DNA of 64,000 bases, from positions 3,286,001 to 3,350,000 of the forward strand of contig OY101116.1 in assembly GCA_956465555.1 (NCBI GenBank), in the 5' to 3' direction. The notes under the pieces were generated by a model. The model was not told where the DNA came from. It searched no databases and saw nothing but the letters and a program-made list of their open reading frames with translations. Within the stretch, counting starts at the first letter, position 1, and each line of letters opens with the position of its first letter. A program made the position numbers and the translations under genes. Positions 30,240 to 40,668 of this stretch are shown here, piece by piece. This stretch comes from Nitzschia sp. pyKryTriq1 (taxonomy: Eukaryota > Bacillariophyta > Bacillariophyceae > Bacillariales > Bacillariaceae).

Positions 30240-31140
30240 CTACGCCAAGGTGGCTTCGGGAGCGTAGCCTGTTGGCCCATTCCGCGGTCTTCCAACATCG
30301 AACCGCTCACCAATGTATCCACCATAGCCATTGAAGTGTCCTACACCCTTCTCTCTCGTCGAAAGGATTAGCCCTTCCCGCTCATCCATCACGTGTTCGT
30401 CCATCACACTTCCTGAATATGCGAAAGTTAAGGCTGCAAAACTTGCGTAAATCACGGTCAAAAATACGCACAGAATGGAGAAAGCCGTCGATGTTCGTTC
30501 CTGCGGTCTTCCATAGTACCCGCCTTCGGCGTCACCTCCCCCTTCCCTTTGTTCACCCTCTCGATAGTCACGAATCTAGTTGAATGGAAAAATGTTTAGT
30601 GCTCCTTGGTTTGAAAAGAAGGTACAGATACAGATACACCACAAGGTACAAGTATCGATCCTTCGCATCCTCAATCCAATTATCACATACCTCGAACTCC
30701 CCAAAGAGTACCGAACATATCAGAGTCAGATTTGCTAACATCAACAGAGCACCAATGAACGACCCCAACCCCAACGGCGTCGTCCGGTGTACACTGCGAT
30801 CGCAACAAAGATAATATTGTCCCGAGAAGGGCGATTGGAATCCCAGAACGACAGTCCCAAATACTGACATTAGCCCTGACAACACAGCAGTCCACAAGGC
30901 TGAGAACGCCAACGCTCGCGAGGTAACTGCAATTTCTGGATCCATAGTGTTTTCATCCTCTGGGTCATCCCCGCCATTATTGTAATAGTAGCTTTCATCG
31001 TCGTCGGCGTTCTTCGTTGTGAGTACATAAACAAATGCCGTCAGAAAGGCAATAGCCGTCAGCATCGAAACCACCGACCAAAGCGACGCTAGGAGCCCCC
31101 TCCTTGACCCTATTGAATCTCCACAAAGCGCGTCCGACAT
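30240..31140 (-). CDS. Four-TM membrane protein of unknown function
   Basis: Exon 1 is 30691..31140 and exon 2 is 30240..30575, with a 115-nt intron (GTATGT...CTAG) and phase-0 junction. The product is 261 aa from MSDALCGDS; an in-frame Met at 31194 would add 18 residues. Hydrophobic segments are at about residues 17-40, 75-100, 125-150 and, in exon 2, 190-215. The first loop is acidic and Tyr/Asn-rich (DDDESYYYNNGGDD). Cys residues occur in a CC pair after TM2 (YYLCCDRS). Topology is claudin- or MARVEL-like in number of passes, but no family motif is recognised. Convergent with KNL1, 162 bp apart. Confidence 0.7.
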
Positions 31141-31194
31141 GGCGAAGAGTGCTCTGAGATAGGATAGGCTTGATTGATTCAAATGGAAATTCAA

Positions 31195-32198
31195 CCTTGG
31201 GATGAGATAAAGAGTAAGCCAATGATCCTTTCTACCGTATTTTCGTAAACAACGTCGTATTTGTACAATGACAAGGACAACAACACAGAAGATAATGTAA
31301 TGGAATATCGAATAGTAGTTAGATGCTCGTAACTAACATACCGGTACCGCTGGACGGACGACGACTCCTCCGAGGGAGGAGTTCGTCAATCGTTGTCTCC
31401 TTGCAGTTCTGAGTTCTGATCGGTCGAGAAAACAAGCCCGCGCGAGCAGGCCAGAAATGATGGAAGGTCAACAGTCATGTCTGGTGAATATAATAATTCA
31501 TAAATGAATATTATAACAATGTACTGAGCGAGTATGCAGGCATCTCTTGCGAGAGCGCCGCGCAGGCCAGGCCGGCCGCCGGCTCGACAGCCGGCCAGAC
31601 GGAGGCAGAAGGAGCTTTTGATGGAAGCGTCTTTTGCATATCCAATGGATAAGCGAACATTCAGGGCCCATTCTATCGACGCGCGGTCTTGTCGGTCCAT
31701 GTCGGTTTGTCGGTCCGGCTGTCCGACAAACCAACACTTTCGTTCTATCGCGCGGTCTTGTCGGATCATGTCGGTCCCTAGCGTAGTAATCCAGTCGTGG
31801 TAGTCGATGATGTGATGATGTTGTTGTGATGATTATTTATTTTATTCAGCTCGTTGACCGATGACGACGACGACTCCTCTACTACTATACTACTCTAGAG
31901 TGGTAGAGTTTATGTTTCGCAGCATCATTACAAGTCAGTAAGTCTAGCTAGTACTACTAGTACCGATTGTCGATTTCCTTTGCAGTACAGATAGTATTCG
32001 TACTACGACCAGCAGCACTTCATACGCCGCAGTGCTTGCTTGATGATTCTATAGATTCGTAACATCTACTACGAGTAGACTAGACTGGGTGGAGGAGTCG
32101 TCCTCGAAGTAAAGTGCCCGTGTCGGTGTATCATACTACGGTATGTGTGGATTTCTATTATGATTATTATTATTATTACTACTTCTATTCTCTTATTT
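31195..32198. other. Intergenic region with GTCGGT-type repeats
   Basis: No gene supported. It contains the imperfect duplication and hairpin at 31671..31777, a GC-rich CCGGCCGCCGGC patch near 31570-31600, and CTAG-type words near 31870-31965. Confidence 0.55.
31671..31777. repeat. Imperfect direct repeat with internal perfect hairpin
   Basis: TTCTATCG..CGCGGTCTTGTCGG(T/A)YCATGTCGGT occurs at 31671..31706 and 31743..31777. Between them, GGTTTGTCGG (31704..31713) and CCGACAAACC (31723..31732) form a perfect 10-bp stem with a 9-nt loop. Confidence 0.85.
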
Positions 32199-32882
32199 TC
32201 AATTGGTTTGTACCACCGGTACGATCGAGGCGTGTGCTCGATTTTCCTTGGGATCGTCCTCCTCGCAAGGACTAGTAGTACTATTCTTGTTCTCCTTCTC
32301 CCCGTGATTGGTGGTGGTGATGATGGTGTCCTTGTCATTCTTCTTGGCTTTCGTCGTCTTCTTCTTCTTCTTGCACAAAGAGGAGTCGTCGTCAGGTTGT
32401 TGCTCTTTCCTCTTTTTCGTCGCCGTAGAAGTACTAGTACTAGTAGAAGTAGCAGCAGTAGTTGTAGTTGACACCGCGTTCATGGCCACAATGGCCAATT
32501 CTTGAAGTCCACCACCACCAGCAGCACCAGCACTGCTCGTGCTGACGTCGGCACCCCTATCCTCCTTGGATGGAAGTGGTCCTCCCGGTTGTTGCTGTTG
32601 CTGTCCTTGATTTTTGTTGCTGTGGTTGTTGTTGTTGTCATGATGAATGTTGTTGTTGTTGTTGTTGTATCGGGTATAGATCCTATTCATCCTAGTCATA
32701 TTCATACTATTCACATCATCATTCACATCATTCATATTGATGCCTTGTATATTTCGTCGTTGTCTCGTTGTTGTCGTTGTTCTGCTTTGTTGTTCTTGCC
32801 GTCGTAGAGCCCGTTTCCGATCCATTTCAATGGTTCGTCGTTCTCGGGGTCGTCGTGCGGCTCGCATCAAATCATCTCTCAA
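32199..32882 (-). CDS. Low-complexity basic protein, doubtful gene (C-terminal exon)
   Basis: A 227-codon frame opens with KLRDDLMRAARRPRERRTIEMDRKRALRRQEQQ (written here in part), followed by Asn/Thr/Gln/Ser homopolymer runs and a Lys-rich patch (KKKKKTTKAKKNDKD). The same frame continues 5' without a stop to about 33078 (including an alternating Glu-His tract and a GNTLSPTTS segment), so a true start probably lies in an unseen upstream exon. Composition would fit a nuclear, disordered regulator, but trinucleotide repeats alone can produce such frames. No domain recognised. Confidence 0.35.
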   Translation of the reverse strand: MRDDLMRAARRPRERRTIEMDRKRALRRQEQQSRTTTTTRQRRNIQGINMNDVNDDVNSMNMTRMNRIYTRYNNNNNNIHHDNNNNHSNKNQGQQQQQPGGPLPSKEDRGADVSTSSAGAAGGGGLQELAIVAMNAVSTTTTAATSTSTSTSTATKKRKEQQPDDDSSLCKKKKKTTKAKKNDKDTIITTTNHGEKENKNSTTSPCEEDDPKENRAHASIVPVVQTN

Positions 32883-33087
32883 CTTTTTCCGAACCTTGTC
32901 TTCACTGCTGCGGCTGCGGGGGCGGCGTACAATGGATGTTGTTGGGGATAGAGTGTTGCCGCTGAAGCCGCCGCCATGAGCAAGAAGGGGTGTGGATGAT
33001 TTGGATGATGATTCATGTTCATGTTCATGTTCATGTTCGCATTGGCCATGATGCCGCCAAGGTTGCAGTCGTGGAAGTCAACTCCGG

Positions 33088-33105
33088 GACCGACAATTGT
33101 CGGTC
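33088..33105. other. 18-bp perfect palindrome GACCGACAATTGTCGGTC
   Basis: Reads identically on both strands, and lies within a stretch (33080-33185) with five more GTCGGTC/GACCGAC words. The same heptamer family is present 1.4 kb away at 31680-31780. Could be a binding site array or an element end. Confidence 0.8.
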
Positions 33106-33608
33106 GAGATGTCGGTCCCCAAGGCCCTATATCCGGGTTACTTGTAGGTCGGACCGACATCGACCGACAAATTGCCCGGACCGACGCTTCGATAGGGGTG
33201 AGAGCGCACCGACTTCTACGATTTCGGAGATGAGAACCCCGTGTTATTGTTAGTAGATTTTATGGTAGATTATTTTTCGACTACATTCACAGTACATAAT
33301 CTCTGTACACAAGAACGCAACGCGGCAACACCCGACAGAGAGGGCAGCGGCGGCAGACAGGGCACTGGTACGCCCCCTCTCGCTGTGTACTGGTACCAGG
33401 TACCGGTACGAGTGAGTATCATCGTCGTCATTGGAATGATGATTGATTGATGATGATGATTATGACGATTGTTCTCGCCCTCTCCCGTCAACAAACAACA
33501 AACAACAAACAACAAACATATAATCTAGTCTACAGTACCTCCTTCCTTGATTGGATTGATTTGAATCAAGCCAATCTCCAATCATTTTGAGAGAAACGTC
33601 ATCTCAAA

Positions 33609-35115
33609 ATGTTTGCTCGACGACTGCTGTTTCCAACACGCTTTGTAGTTTCGAACGAAGTGAATGGAGCCCGGTGTCCAAATACTGGCGGTGCTCGCCT
33701 TTCGGGCTGTAGAAGTAAAGCTACTGATTCTCGCAGTGTTACTGCCTCGATACGGGTGATTTCTTCCTCTGCCGCGTCATTGTCGTCGTCGTCTTCGGAA
33801 AAAGATGAAGGCTTTTTTGGGATGGCGGGCGGGTACATCAAGAATTTTAGGTGGAGCGCGGCCGAAGAAATGGCGTCAAAACTTTCCGAAGAGGAACGGC
33901 GCCGAATGAGCGAGAAGACTAAACAAGAACAATCCGAAACGGATAAGGAGGGAAACAAGAAAGCTTCGCTAGGGGGGAGAAATCAACCATCTGTTGAAGA
34001 ACTCGTGGCAGAGGCCAAGGCGAAGGAGGCCCAAAGGGTCACTGAACGATACGAGGAAGAGTGGGGAAAGCGAGAGGCGGAAGTGGAACGTGCTGTGCGC
34101 AAGAGACTAGAAAGTGACCTGGAGCTACAAAGGCGGCAAATCGCTTTTGAAAAGTGGAAAGAAGATCTGGAACGAGAAAAGCAGCGGCACCAGGCAGAAG
34201 AAAGCAATGCCAACGAAGACCGTTCATCGACAGTGACCACAAGTTCGGCGGCCGAGGCCTTGGGAGAACATCCTATTTTGGGCCCTGTTGTATGTGATAT
34301 GGGTCACAAGCGCGTCCATCTATCAACGACTGAGCGATTAGCCTCCCTTCCGGTGTGGGAAAAACAACGATTCTTTCGACACGAAAGAGCCAAATCCATG
34401 GCAAAAGATAAAGCCAAGTCCCTGCACATAGGACTCCCGGGTGTCATTGGAATCTACGAGGTGCGAAATATGCTTTCAAAGGGAGACAAACTAAAATCTT
34501 GACCCATTTCTTCTCACTTCTCCTTATGGTACGTTTTTTTACTTTTCGTGCATTCTTCAGAGCCAAGACGGAAGTCTTTCGATCCTTGACGGCCAACATC
34601 GTATCGGTATGCTCAAGATCTTGTCAGAAAAAAAGGACACTATGGACCACTTTGACTTCGATCGAATTCTAGTGGAGGTATATAGTCAACCAGATGATAT
34701 CGACCCCAATGCTTATGCCAACGAAATCTTCCAGGAGATCAATAAGGCTCAGCCTGCCAATCTTGTGGATCTTCCCGGTGTTGTCAATGCGGAAGATCTA
34801 GAAATCATTAATACTGCCGTGGCTTCCATTAGCGATCAGTTCGCCGACATGTTCAAGCCTAGCACCAGCTGTCGTCGGCCTCACTTGAACATTGATAATC
34901 TTCGCAATGAGCTATTTTTGAATAAAATCATTGTGCGACACGGAATCAAGACGGCCAAAGAAATGGAGGAGTGGATATTAGCGAGAAACCAATTTATGGC
35001 GAAAAAGTATCAAACCGAGGTTGAGGCCAAAGCCAAAATTTCCGATCGAGCACTCGAAAAGGCGCAGACGTACCATTTCTACCTTGGTCTGGATGCCACG
35101 TGGTACGATGAGTGA
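33609..35115 (+). CDS. Mitochondrial-type protein with DGQHR/ParB-like domain
   Basis: Two exons, 33609..34460 and 34561..35115 (100-nt intron, GTGCGA...TTCAG, phase 0), give 468 aa. The N-terminus (MFARRLLFPTRFVV) is a basic amphipathic presequence suggesting mitochondria. Residues about 105-210 are a charged coiled coil (VEELVAEAKAKEAQRVTERY). The junction produces GLPGVIGIYE-SQDGSLSILDGQHR-IGMLKIL, in which LDGQHRI is the signature of the ParB/sulfiredoxin-like DGQHR fold, where the Arg contacts a nucleotide or phosphate. The C-terminal 100 residues are helical (KAKISDRALEKAQTYHFY). Function unknown; nucleotide binding is inferred only from the motif. Confidence 0.8.
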
Positions 35116-35930
35116 GTGGTATCAGTCCGCCAGTCATTATCGTCCACTATCCCAGATACCGCTAGGTACGTTCTGGGGTAGTTCATGATCATCAGAACAG
35201 CAGCCTCACCAGCACCAGAGGGCAAGACGACGACTCGTTTTTGGTGTACTCACTTGTACTTCCGCTCATAGTACTCGTATCATAGCTACAGTCAGTACAG
35301 AGCATAGCCCAGTTGCCTGGCGCGAGTACATGCTGCAAAATACAACAAGATGATCGTAAAGTAGCTGAAGCCATTCTACGCTGGTGCTTTTGTAGTATGA
35401 AGTATGTCTCTACTAGAGTAGCACCACCAATAAAAGTCACTGCTACTTTTTCTATTCTTTTCTTCGAGTACTATGATGGGTACCTGAAGGTATGGGCTGC
35501 TACCCCCGCCCGTAACTTGCAGTTAAGGCTAGGTTCGATAGAGGGGGTTACTTCTTGGTTCGATAGAGGGGTTAGTTGGTACCCATCAAGGGGATAAACC
35601 ATACCCTAGACCCTCAAAAGGGTTAATACCTAAATGCACCGCCCCCAAAACACCCCATTTGGTTCGATCACTAGGAATCAATGCTAGGTTCGATCACTAG
35701 GATTCAATGCTTGGTTCGATCGATTCGACTGAAATCCTTGGTTCGGTCTACCGGGGGAAGGACAGACGCTACTTTACTACGGTAGTAGACTACTGCTAGC
35801 TAGTAGAGAGAGTGATTGTCAATCCGACAATCAGCAACACTAGCAATAGCAATATGAATATCTATTTTACGTAGTCCTTTGGTAGCCATTCCCAGAGGAG
35901 TGGACAATCGCAGAGATCTACGGGGAGGCG
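35116..35930. other. Intergenic region with GGTTCGAT minisatellite
   Basis: Between 35116 and 35500 nothing is recognised. From 35532 onward lies the 26-bp-spaced GGTTCGAT series described separately, then CTAG-type words around 35795. Confidence 0.55.
35532..35748. repeat. 26-bp-period minisatellite with GGTTCG motif
   Basis: GGTTCGAT (or GGTTCGGT) occurs at 35532, 35557, 35661, 35687, 35713 and 35740. Spacings are 25, 104 (4 x 26), 26, 26 and 27 bp. The copies at 35661 and 35687 share GGTTCGATCACTAGGA(A/T)TC. The middle section has decayed. GGTTCGA is also the start of the RNA polymerase III B-box, although no tRNA fold is seen. Confidence 0.8.
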
Positions 35931-36320
35931 TTAACAACCCGGGGGTGACAGGGACGTCACGGTTTCTGTTCGGGGAGAAGTGAGGTTAGGTGTGTGATGT
36001 TGTTTAGGGGTATCCTTGTATGGATGGTCCTTGGTATCGAGAATAACAAGGGAATGGCCCGCGGCATCCGTTAAAGTTTTAATCAAATCCTTGAAAATCA
36101 CCGGTACGGGGACGGTTGATATCCCTTCTTCGACTCCTATCTCCATCTTGAGATCGTACGAGTACACCTTTCCGCCGGTACCATACTCCGCATTCGGGTA
36201 CGCTGGAACAGTCGTCTCTAGAGTGGTCATGGTAGTAAGATTTCTACGTAGGATTCCTACTGGCTTTCTACAGCTAAGTTTTTCGCACTTCAGCGTTCTC
36301 CACTTGTGGAAAAGTGACAA
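35931..36320 (-). CDS. Small hypothetical ORF, possible element remnant
   Basis: A 129-codon frame reads MSLFHKWRTLKCEKL...; its middle part (KVYSYDLKMEIG, PVIFKDLIKTLTDAAGHSLVI) looks protein-like, with alternating strands and helices reminiscent of gag-like ORFs of diatom retroelements. That resemblance is weak. A 17-bp direct repeat (GACAATCAGCAACACTA) flanks it at 35826..35842 and 36316..36332. Confidence 0.3.
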   Translation of the reverse strand: MSLFHKWRTLKCEKLSCRKPVGILRRNLTTMTTLETTVPAYPNAEYGTGGKVYSYDLKMEIGVEEGISTVPVPVIFKDLIKTLTDAAGHSLVILDTKDHPYKDTPKQHHTPNLTSPRTETVTSLSPPGC

Positions 36321-37028
36321 TCAGCAACACTACTGTAGATAGATGTATAGAGTAATCAATAGACTTCTATTTGTGTTACAATGATGTTGTTGTTGTACTT
36401 GTTCTTGCGATCGAGCGTAGGTCGCAAGAACAAGAAGATGGGTGCCCGCCGTTTTTTTCCGATGTTGTGATCTCTTGTTGTGTGATGGATAGCCGGCCGG
36501 CATGCGTCGGCATCAAATAATAATCAAAACACCAGCGACGAACTACCGATACCTCCAACGACCACTCTACGACTACATTTGCATATTTATTCTACAATGA
36601 CCCATCCTTTCCTTGACATCCAAGATGGGCAATACCTATACATTTATGACAAGTCGGTGTGTCCCTGACACCCAAGACCACTTCACAATTACAAAAGATT
36701 CCATCCTCCAGAAAGCCAGAGAAAAATAGTCTCACTTCTTTTAATATCATTTACTTTTAATCACGAATTGAACCCCGTTACTACGAGGGAGTCGTTGCAG
36801 TCAGTCCGTCAGTCAGTCAGTCGTCATCGTATTCTGCGCACTGCCGCGCGCTTTTCTCGCTCCATGTTGAATTTCGCTTCGGATGGATCGGCACGTATCT
36901 TTTTCCGACGACGAACGCAACACAACATAACACATCGTGTTTCCTCCGTCTTGAAGAATTCGATCCGGGCATCGTAGAACTACTACTACTTGTTGCAATA
37001 GTCATATTTCTAGAATCAGATTTCAACC
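36321..37028. other. Upstream region of the FCP gene
   Basis: No gene. AT-rich, with a CAGTC repeat near 36800-36820 and a (TAC)n tract just before the FCP leader (36977-36992). Light-regulated promoter elements are expected here but none can be named with confidence. Confidence 0.5.
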
Positions 37029-37643
37029 ATGAAGCTCGCTGTTCTTGCCTCGCTCCTAGCCTCCGCCGCTGCTTTTGCTCCTGCTAAGCAAGCTTCCACC
37101 ACAACCTCGCTCAACGCATTTGAGGGAGAGCTTGGTGCTCAAGAACCCTTGGGATTTTATGATCCTTTGGGTCTTGTTGCTGACGGTGATGAAGCCAAGT
37201 TCAACCGTCTCCGATACGTTGAGTTGAAGCATGGCCGTATCTCCATGCTTGCATTCCTCGGACAAATCGTCACTCGTGCAGGAATCCACCTTCCTGGAAG
37301 TATTGACTTTGAGGGCGATTCGTTTAGTGACTACCCGAATGGTCTTGCAGCAATCTCTGGTCCTGATGCGATTCCTCAAGCCGGAGTTGGACAAATTGTC
37401 CTCTTCGTCGGTCTCCTCGAGCTCTTCGTCATGAAGGACGTAACTGGTACTGGTGAATTCCCCGGTGACTTCCGCAACGGATTCATCGACTTTGGATGGG
37501 ATGACTTTGGTCCCAAAACCAAGCTTCGAAAGCGTGCTATCGAGTTGAACAACGGCCGCGCTGCTATGATGGGTATCCTTGGACTCATGATGCATGAACA
37601 GATTGATGGAAACCCAGTCGTCGGAGTCTTCCTTGAGTATTAG
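37029..37643 (+). CDS. LHCF: Fucoxanthin-chlorophyll a/c-binding protein, Lhcf type
   Basis: 204 aa, single exon. The signal peptide MKLAVLASLLASAAAFAP contains the diatom ASAFAP-like cleavage site (ASAAAFAP), directing the protein through the four plastid membranes to the thylakoid. Helix 1 has RYVELKHGRISMLAFLG with the Glu/His/Arg chlorophyll ligands and ion pair. Helix 3 has KRAIELNNGRAAMMGILGL, the mirror motif. Between them are LPGSIDF, a central membrane helix (GVGQIVLFVGLLELFVMKD) and the FRNGFIDFGW segment typical of Lhcf antenna proteins. Length and order match canonical FCPs of about 200 aa. Such genes are strongly light-regulated and usually multigene. Confidence 0.97.
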   Translation: MKLAVLASLLASAAAFAPAKQASTTTSLNAFEGELGAQEPLGFYDPLGLVADGDEAKFNRLRYVELKHGRISMLAFLGQIVTRAGIHLPGSIDFEGDSFSDYPNGLAAISGPDAIPQAGVGQIVLFVGLLELFVMKDVTGTGEFPGDFRNGFIDFGWDDFGPKTKLRKRAIELNNGRAAMMGILGLMMHEQIDGNPVVGVFLEY

Positions 37644-38689
37644 AGCGGCAAAAGTACCAAACCTTATACTTGCGCATTGTCACCAGTGTGAGGGCTCGCC
37701 TTGGGTAGTGGTGTGACTTGATACGCGTTGCTTCAAAAGTGATCTGAGCTAAGATAGGCGTATACTAATTTTATAGTAACTCTTATGCTGAAACGGACTG
37801 TGTTATCATTTCTCATGTACTCGGTAGGGCTCTATGTTCAAGTTCCCCATCTTCAAATAGGACCCCTATTAGAGAATAGTAGGTTGGCATTTCTCCAAAG
37901 TTGTTTCGATTATTTGAACGCTTGCAGTGCCACCAGCTCGTTTTGTACAGGTAGAAGTATGCACCCTAGTAGACTAGTCTTAGCCAAATCCACACGGACC
38001 ATTTCCTGAGTCCTGGGGCTGAGCGAGCATCGACACGTCGTATGATGCTTGGGAACGATGAGTTGCGCCCTTTCTTGGGGTTGGAGTACTTTATTTCCGT
38101 AGATGGTATATAAGGTGTACAGCCAGGTAAACAGCAACAACGAACTTCTGAATCAGCCACTCTTCGATACGTAGCAGTATTAGAGATATTCTGCGGTTCT
38201 AGCTACTAGGGCGGATGGTACCATGGAACAGTGTGAGGCTGATGGGTCGAGCAAGACTACCCAGCACTCTTGCCATCTCCCATGGAGGCCAACAATCGCG
38301 GAAGAAGTAAACAATTCTCCACTCTAAAAAATGGGAAGCGTTCAAGAAGCACTCCGTTTGTACACACCTCTATACAAAGGACATGACCTACGATATCCTG
38401 ATATGGACGAATAACACCAGTGCGGAACTAAGTAAATCCAAACGATGGACGAGATGCAAAAAGAGCAGATTGTAAAAGCTGTATCATGCGCGAAATCCCG
38501 GCAGAACAAGAGTGGAAAGACGTTGCATCCACATCCTAGATCGACGAGGCCGAGAATGTTATAAATCATCGAATGTCGAAGTCAAACAATCAACGTTGTG
38601 CTTGGAATCCCAAAATCCTAGTTTTTAGACATGCTTACAATCCCAACTTGGTTCGGCGCCAGTGTCGACGCTTGGCATTCCACTTGATG

Positions 38690-39230
38690 GTATTGTCGGT
38701 TCGGAGACGAACCCAATGGGGCAAAGGGCGGTTTTGACGCTGCTTCTTCGCGAGAGTGCGTTTGGTTCTGAAAGTTTTTTGAGAAGGCTGTGGAAGAGGC
38801 GGACGCGATTAGTGACAACCTGGAACAATATGAAAGATACACGCTGGTATCAAAGATCTAGCAAAGGTCAAAGAAGATGTGCATTATTCCATACTTTCCA
38901 ACGTCGTCTATAGCCACACTAGCGGCATGAGAGAACTAAAACTCGACGCGGTTGTGGTTCCGCTCATCGGCAGTGACTGAAAATGGCTACGGGAAATCAG
39001 GGGCGCCCAAAACTGTGGTCCGTCGCCTCCCGTTACAACAGCAATGCCTGCATCTAATAAATCCTCCCGATCACTTACCATTGTGGTGTCTCAGATGTCG
39101 CTTATCTATCAGTCAGGGATATGGCCTATGGGCATTCAACAGAAGAGGAGTAGGGCAACGAGGCGTACCAACGTCTTGGCGGCGGTGTCCAAGCCATTGC
39201 GGATGATGATGGCCAACGACGGCGAATAGG
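38690..39230 (+). pseudogene. Possible degraded protein-coding relic
   Basis: Protein-like stretches appear in different + frames separated by stops: [20 protein letters not shown] around 38778-38838, then VKEDVHYSILSNVVYSHTSG and KLDAVVVPLIGSD at about 38868-38978. Shifts between frames suggest indels in a former gene. Parent family not recognised, and chance cannot be excluded. Confidence 0.3.
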
Positions 39231-39239
39231 GAACTGCTA

Positions 39240-39560
39240 TCGTATGTACCAGGTACAGTAGACAGTAGGGGCTACCCGTAAGAATCCACGCAGACCGACG
39301 AGGGAGCGTGCTGTAGTAGAGGAGGTATTCGGTAACCAGCGCTGCGCGCGCAGAGAGCGTCACACTGGTACTGTACCTGCTGGTACAGCACGTACACCTA
39401 CTCATACCGTACCGTTAGACTTCATACTGTACCGGTAATTGTACGCTTTTCCACCGCGCGCGAAAATCCGCACATCCGCACGTTTCGAACGTACGAGTAC
39501 AGTATTTCTACAGTAGTACGCGCAACGGCTCTGGCTGTACCGGTATGTACAGCTGGCGCA
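39240..39560. repeat. GTAC-rich palindromic repeat cluster
   Basis: GTACCAGGTACAG, CTGGTACTGTACC, ACGAGTACAG and TACCGGTATGTACAG words through about 300 bp, lying far from any gene start. Confidence 0.75.
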
Positions 39561-40128
39561 AATCTGGTGGTGGCCTGGTAGAATACGTAGAAATCCGAAC
39601 AGTGTAACTGTTCGTAACGGCAATAGGGGGTCTGGGGGTGAGAATTTTTGCTGAAAATGGTGTTCAGGCGACACACCACTTAAAAAAATTGTATGGCCAT
39701 AAAAGTAGGTGCAGATCACCTGACACAATTCAGACACATTTTACAATGATTTTTTTGCGAAAATGGCGTTTTTTGTTTAACGGATGTTTGTCTAACTGGA
39801 TTAACTGGATTCCATACCACGCGATATTGCCATCCCCATAGGATGGCTACCCTCTCATAATATTGTAGAATAATGATAATAACTCCACATGGGCGGTTTT
39901 TAGCCCGGTAGTTATATTACCACGTGGGGGAGCCCCCCCCCCCCACACACCCCATATTAGTAGTACATCGAAATATTTATATATCTATCAATACCCGATG
40001 GCACCGGCGGTGACCTCCGCCCCATTACCCCAATATACCACAAAGCCTTTCCAGCGACCACATCAGCCTGATGGGCCAAAGGTGGACGGATGGTCGGCAG
40101 CCGGAAAAATACACATATCTCTATCCCA

Positions 40129-40153
40129 TATATATATATATATATATATATAT
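40129..40153. repeat. (TA)n microsatellite
   Basis: Uninterrupted TA dinucleotide run of about 25 bp in gene-free DNA. Confidence 0.95.
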
Positions 40154-40668
40154 CATAGCAAGTGATACTACAGTTTCTACACGAACTTGCTTCTGAATTC
40201 AAAGTGAAATACGTGTGGAAAATCTAGATAGTGAAAATAGATGTCCTAGAGGGATAGGTATTGAATAAGATGTCGAAGGATGATCTCATGAAGAGTCATC
40301 CTTCGTAAGATATAAGTAAGTGGTAACATGTATGTGGAAGTACAGACAGGCAGACGTGTCACAACATGAGACGTCATCGTCTGCATGCTGCTACTTCACC
40401 CAAGCTTCACCCCACACTGCACCCGCGCGCGGAGCCTTTCTTGCGCATGCGCGCGAGTGCCGGCGTTGGTCTGAGGTTTCGCTCAAAGCGGCTCAAGACC
40501 ATCCAACATCAACAAACGCAATAACAAATACGTCGAAACCCGAAATCGAAAAATTCCGCGAGGGTGAGAAAGAAGAAAGCAGGACTCCCCAAAGACCGTA
40601 TGCACATTAGCTACGAGGCCAACTACACCAACTTTGAACAAGCCAGAGACCAAACTACGATTGCCAGG

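Larger units (their letters stand above)
37644..40668. other. Three-kb gene-free region
   Basis: Only short frames. It contains a possible decayed coding segment (38690-39230), a GTAC-type cluster (39240-39560), a C13-14 homopolymer near 39933, a (TA)n microsatellite and the 5' leader of the RBM28 gene. A 35-codon in-frame extension of RBM28 starts at 40564. Confidence 0.55.

Noticed and set aside
35313-35597. 94-codon + strand frame
   Set aside because: No domain, and its end consists of the GGTTCGAT minisatellite.
40564-40668. Extending RBM28 to the Met at 40564
   Set aside because: The 35 extra residues have no family similarity; MPKSTENTVFVRF begins directly at RRM1. Kept as an alternative only.
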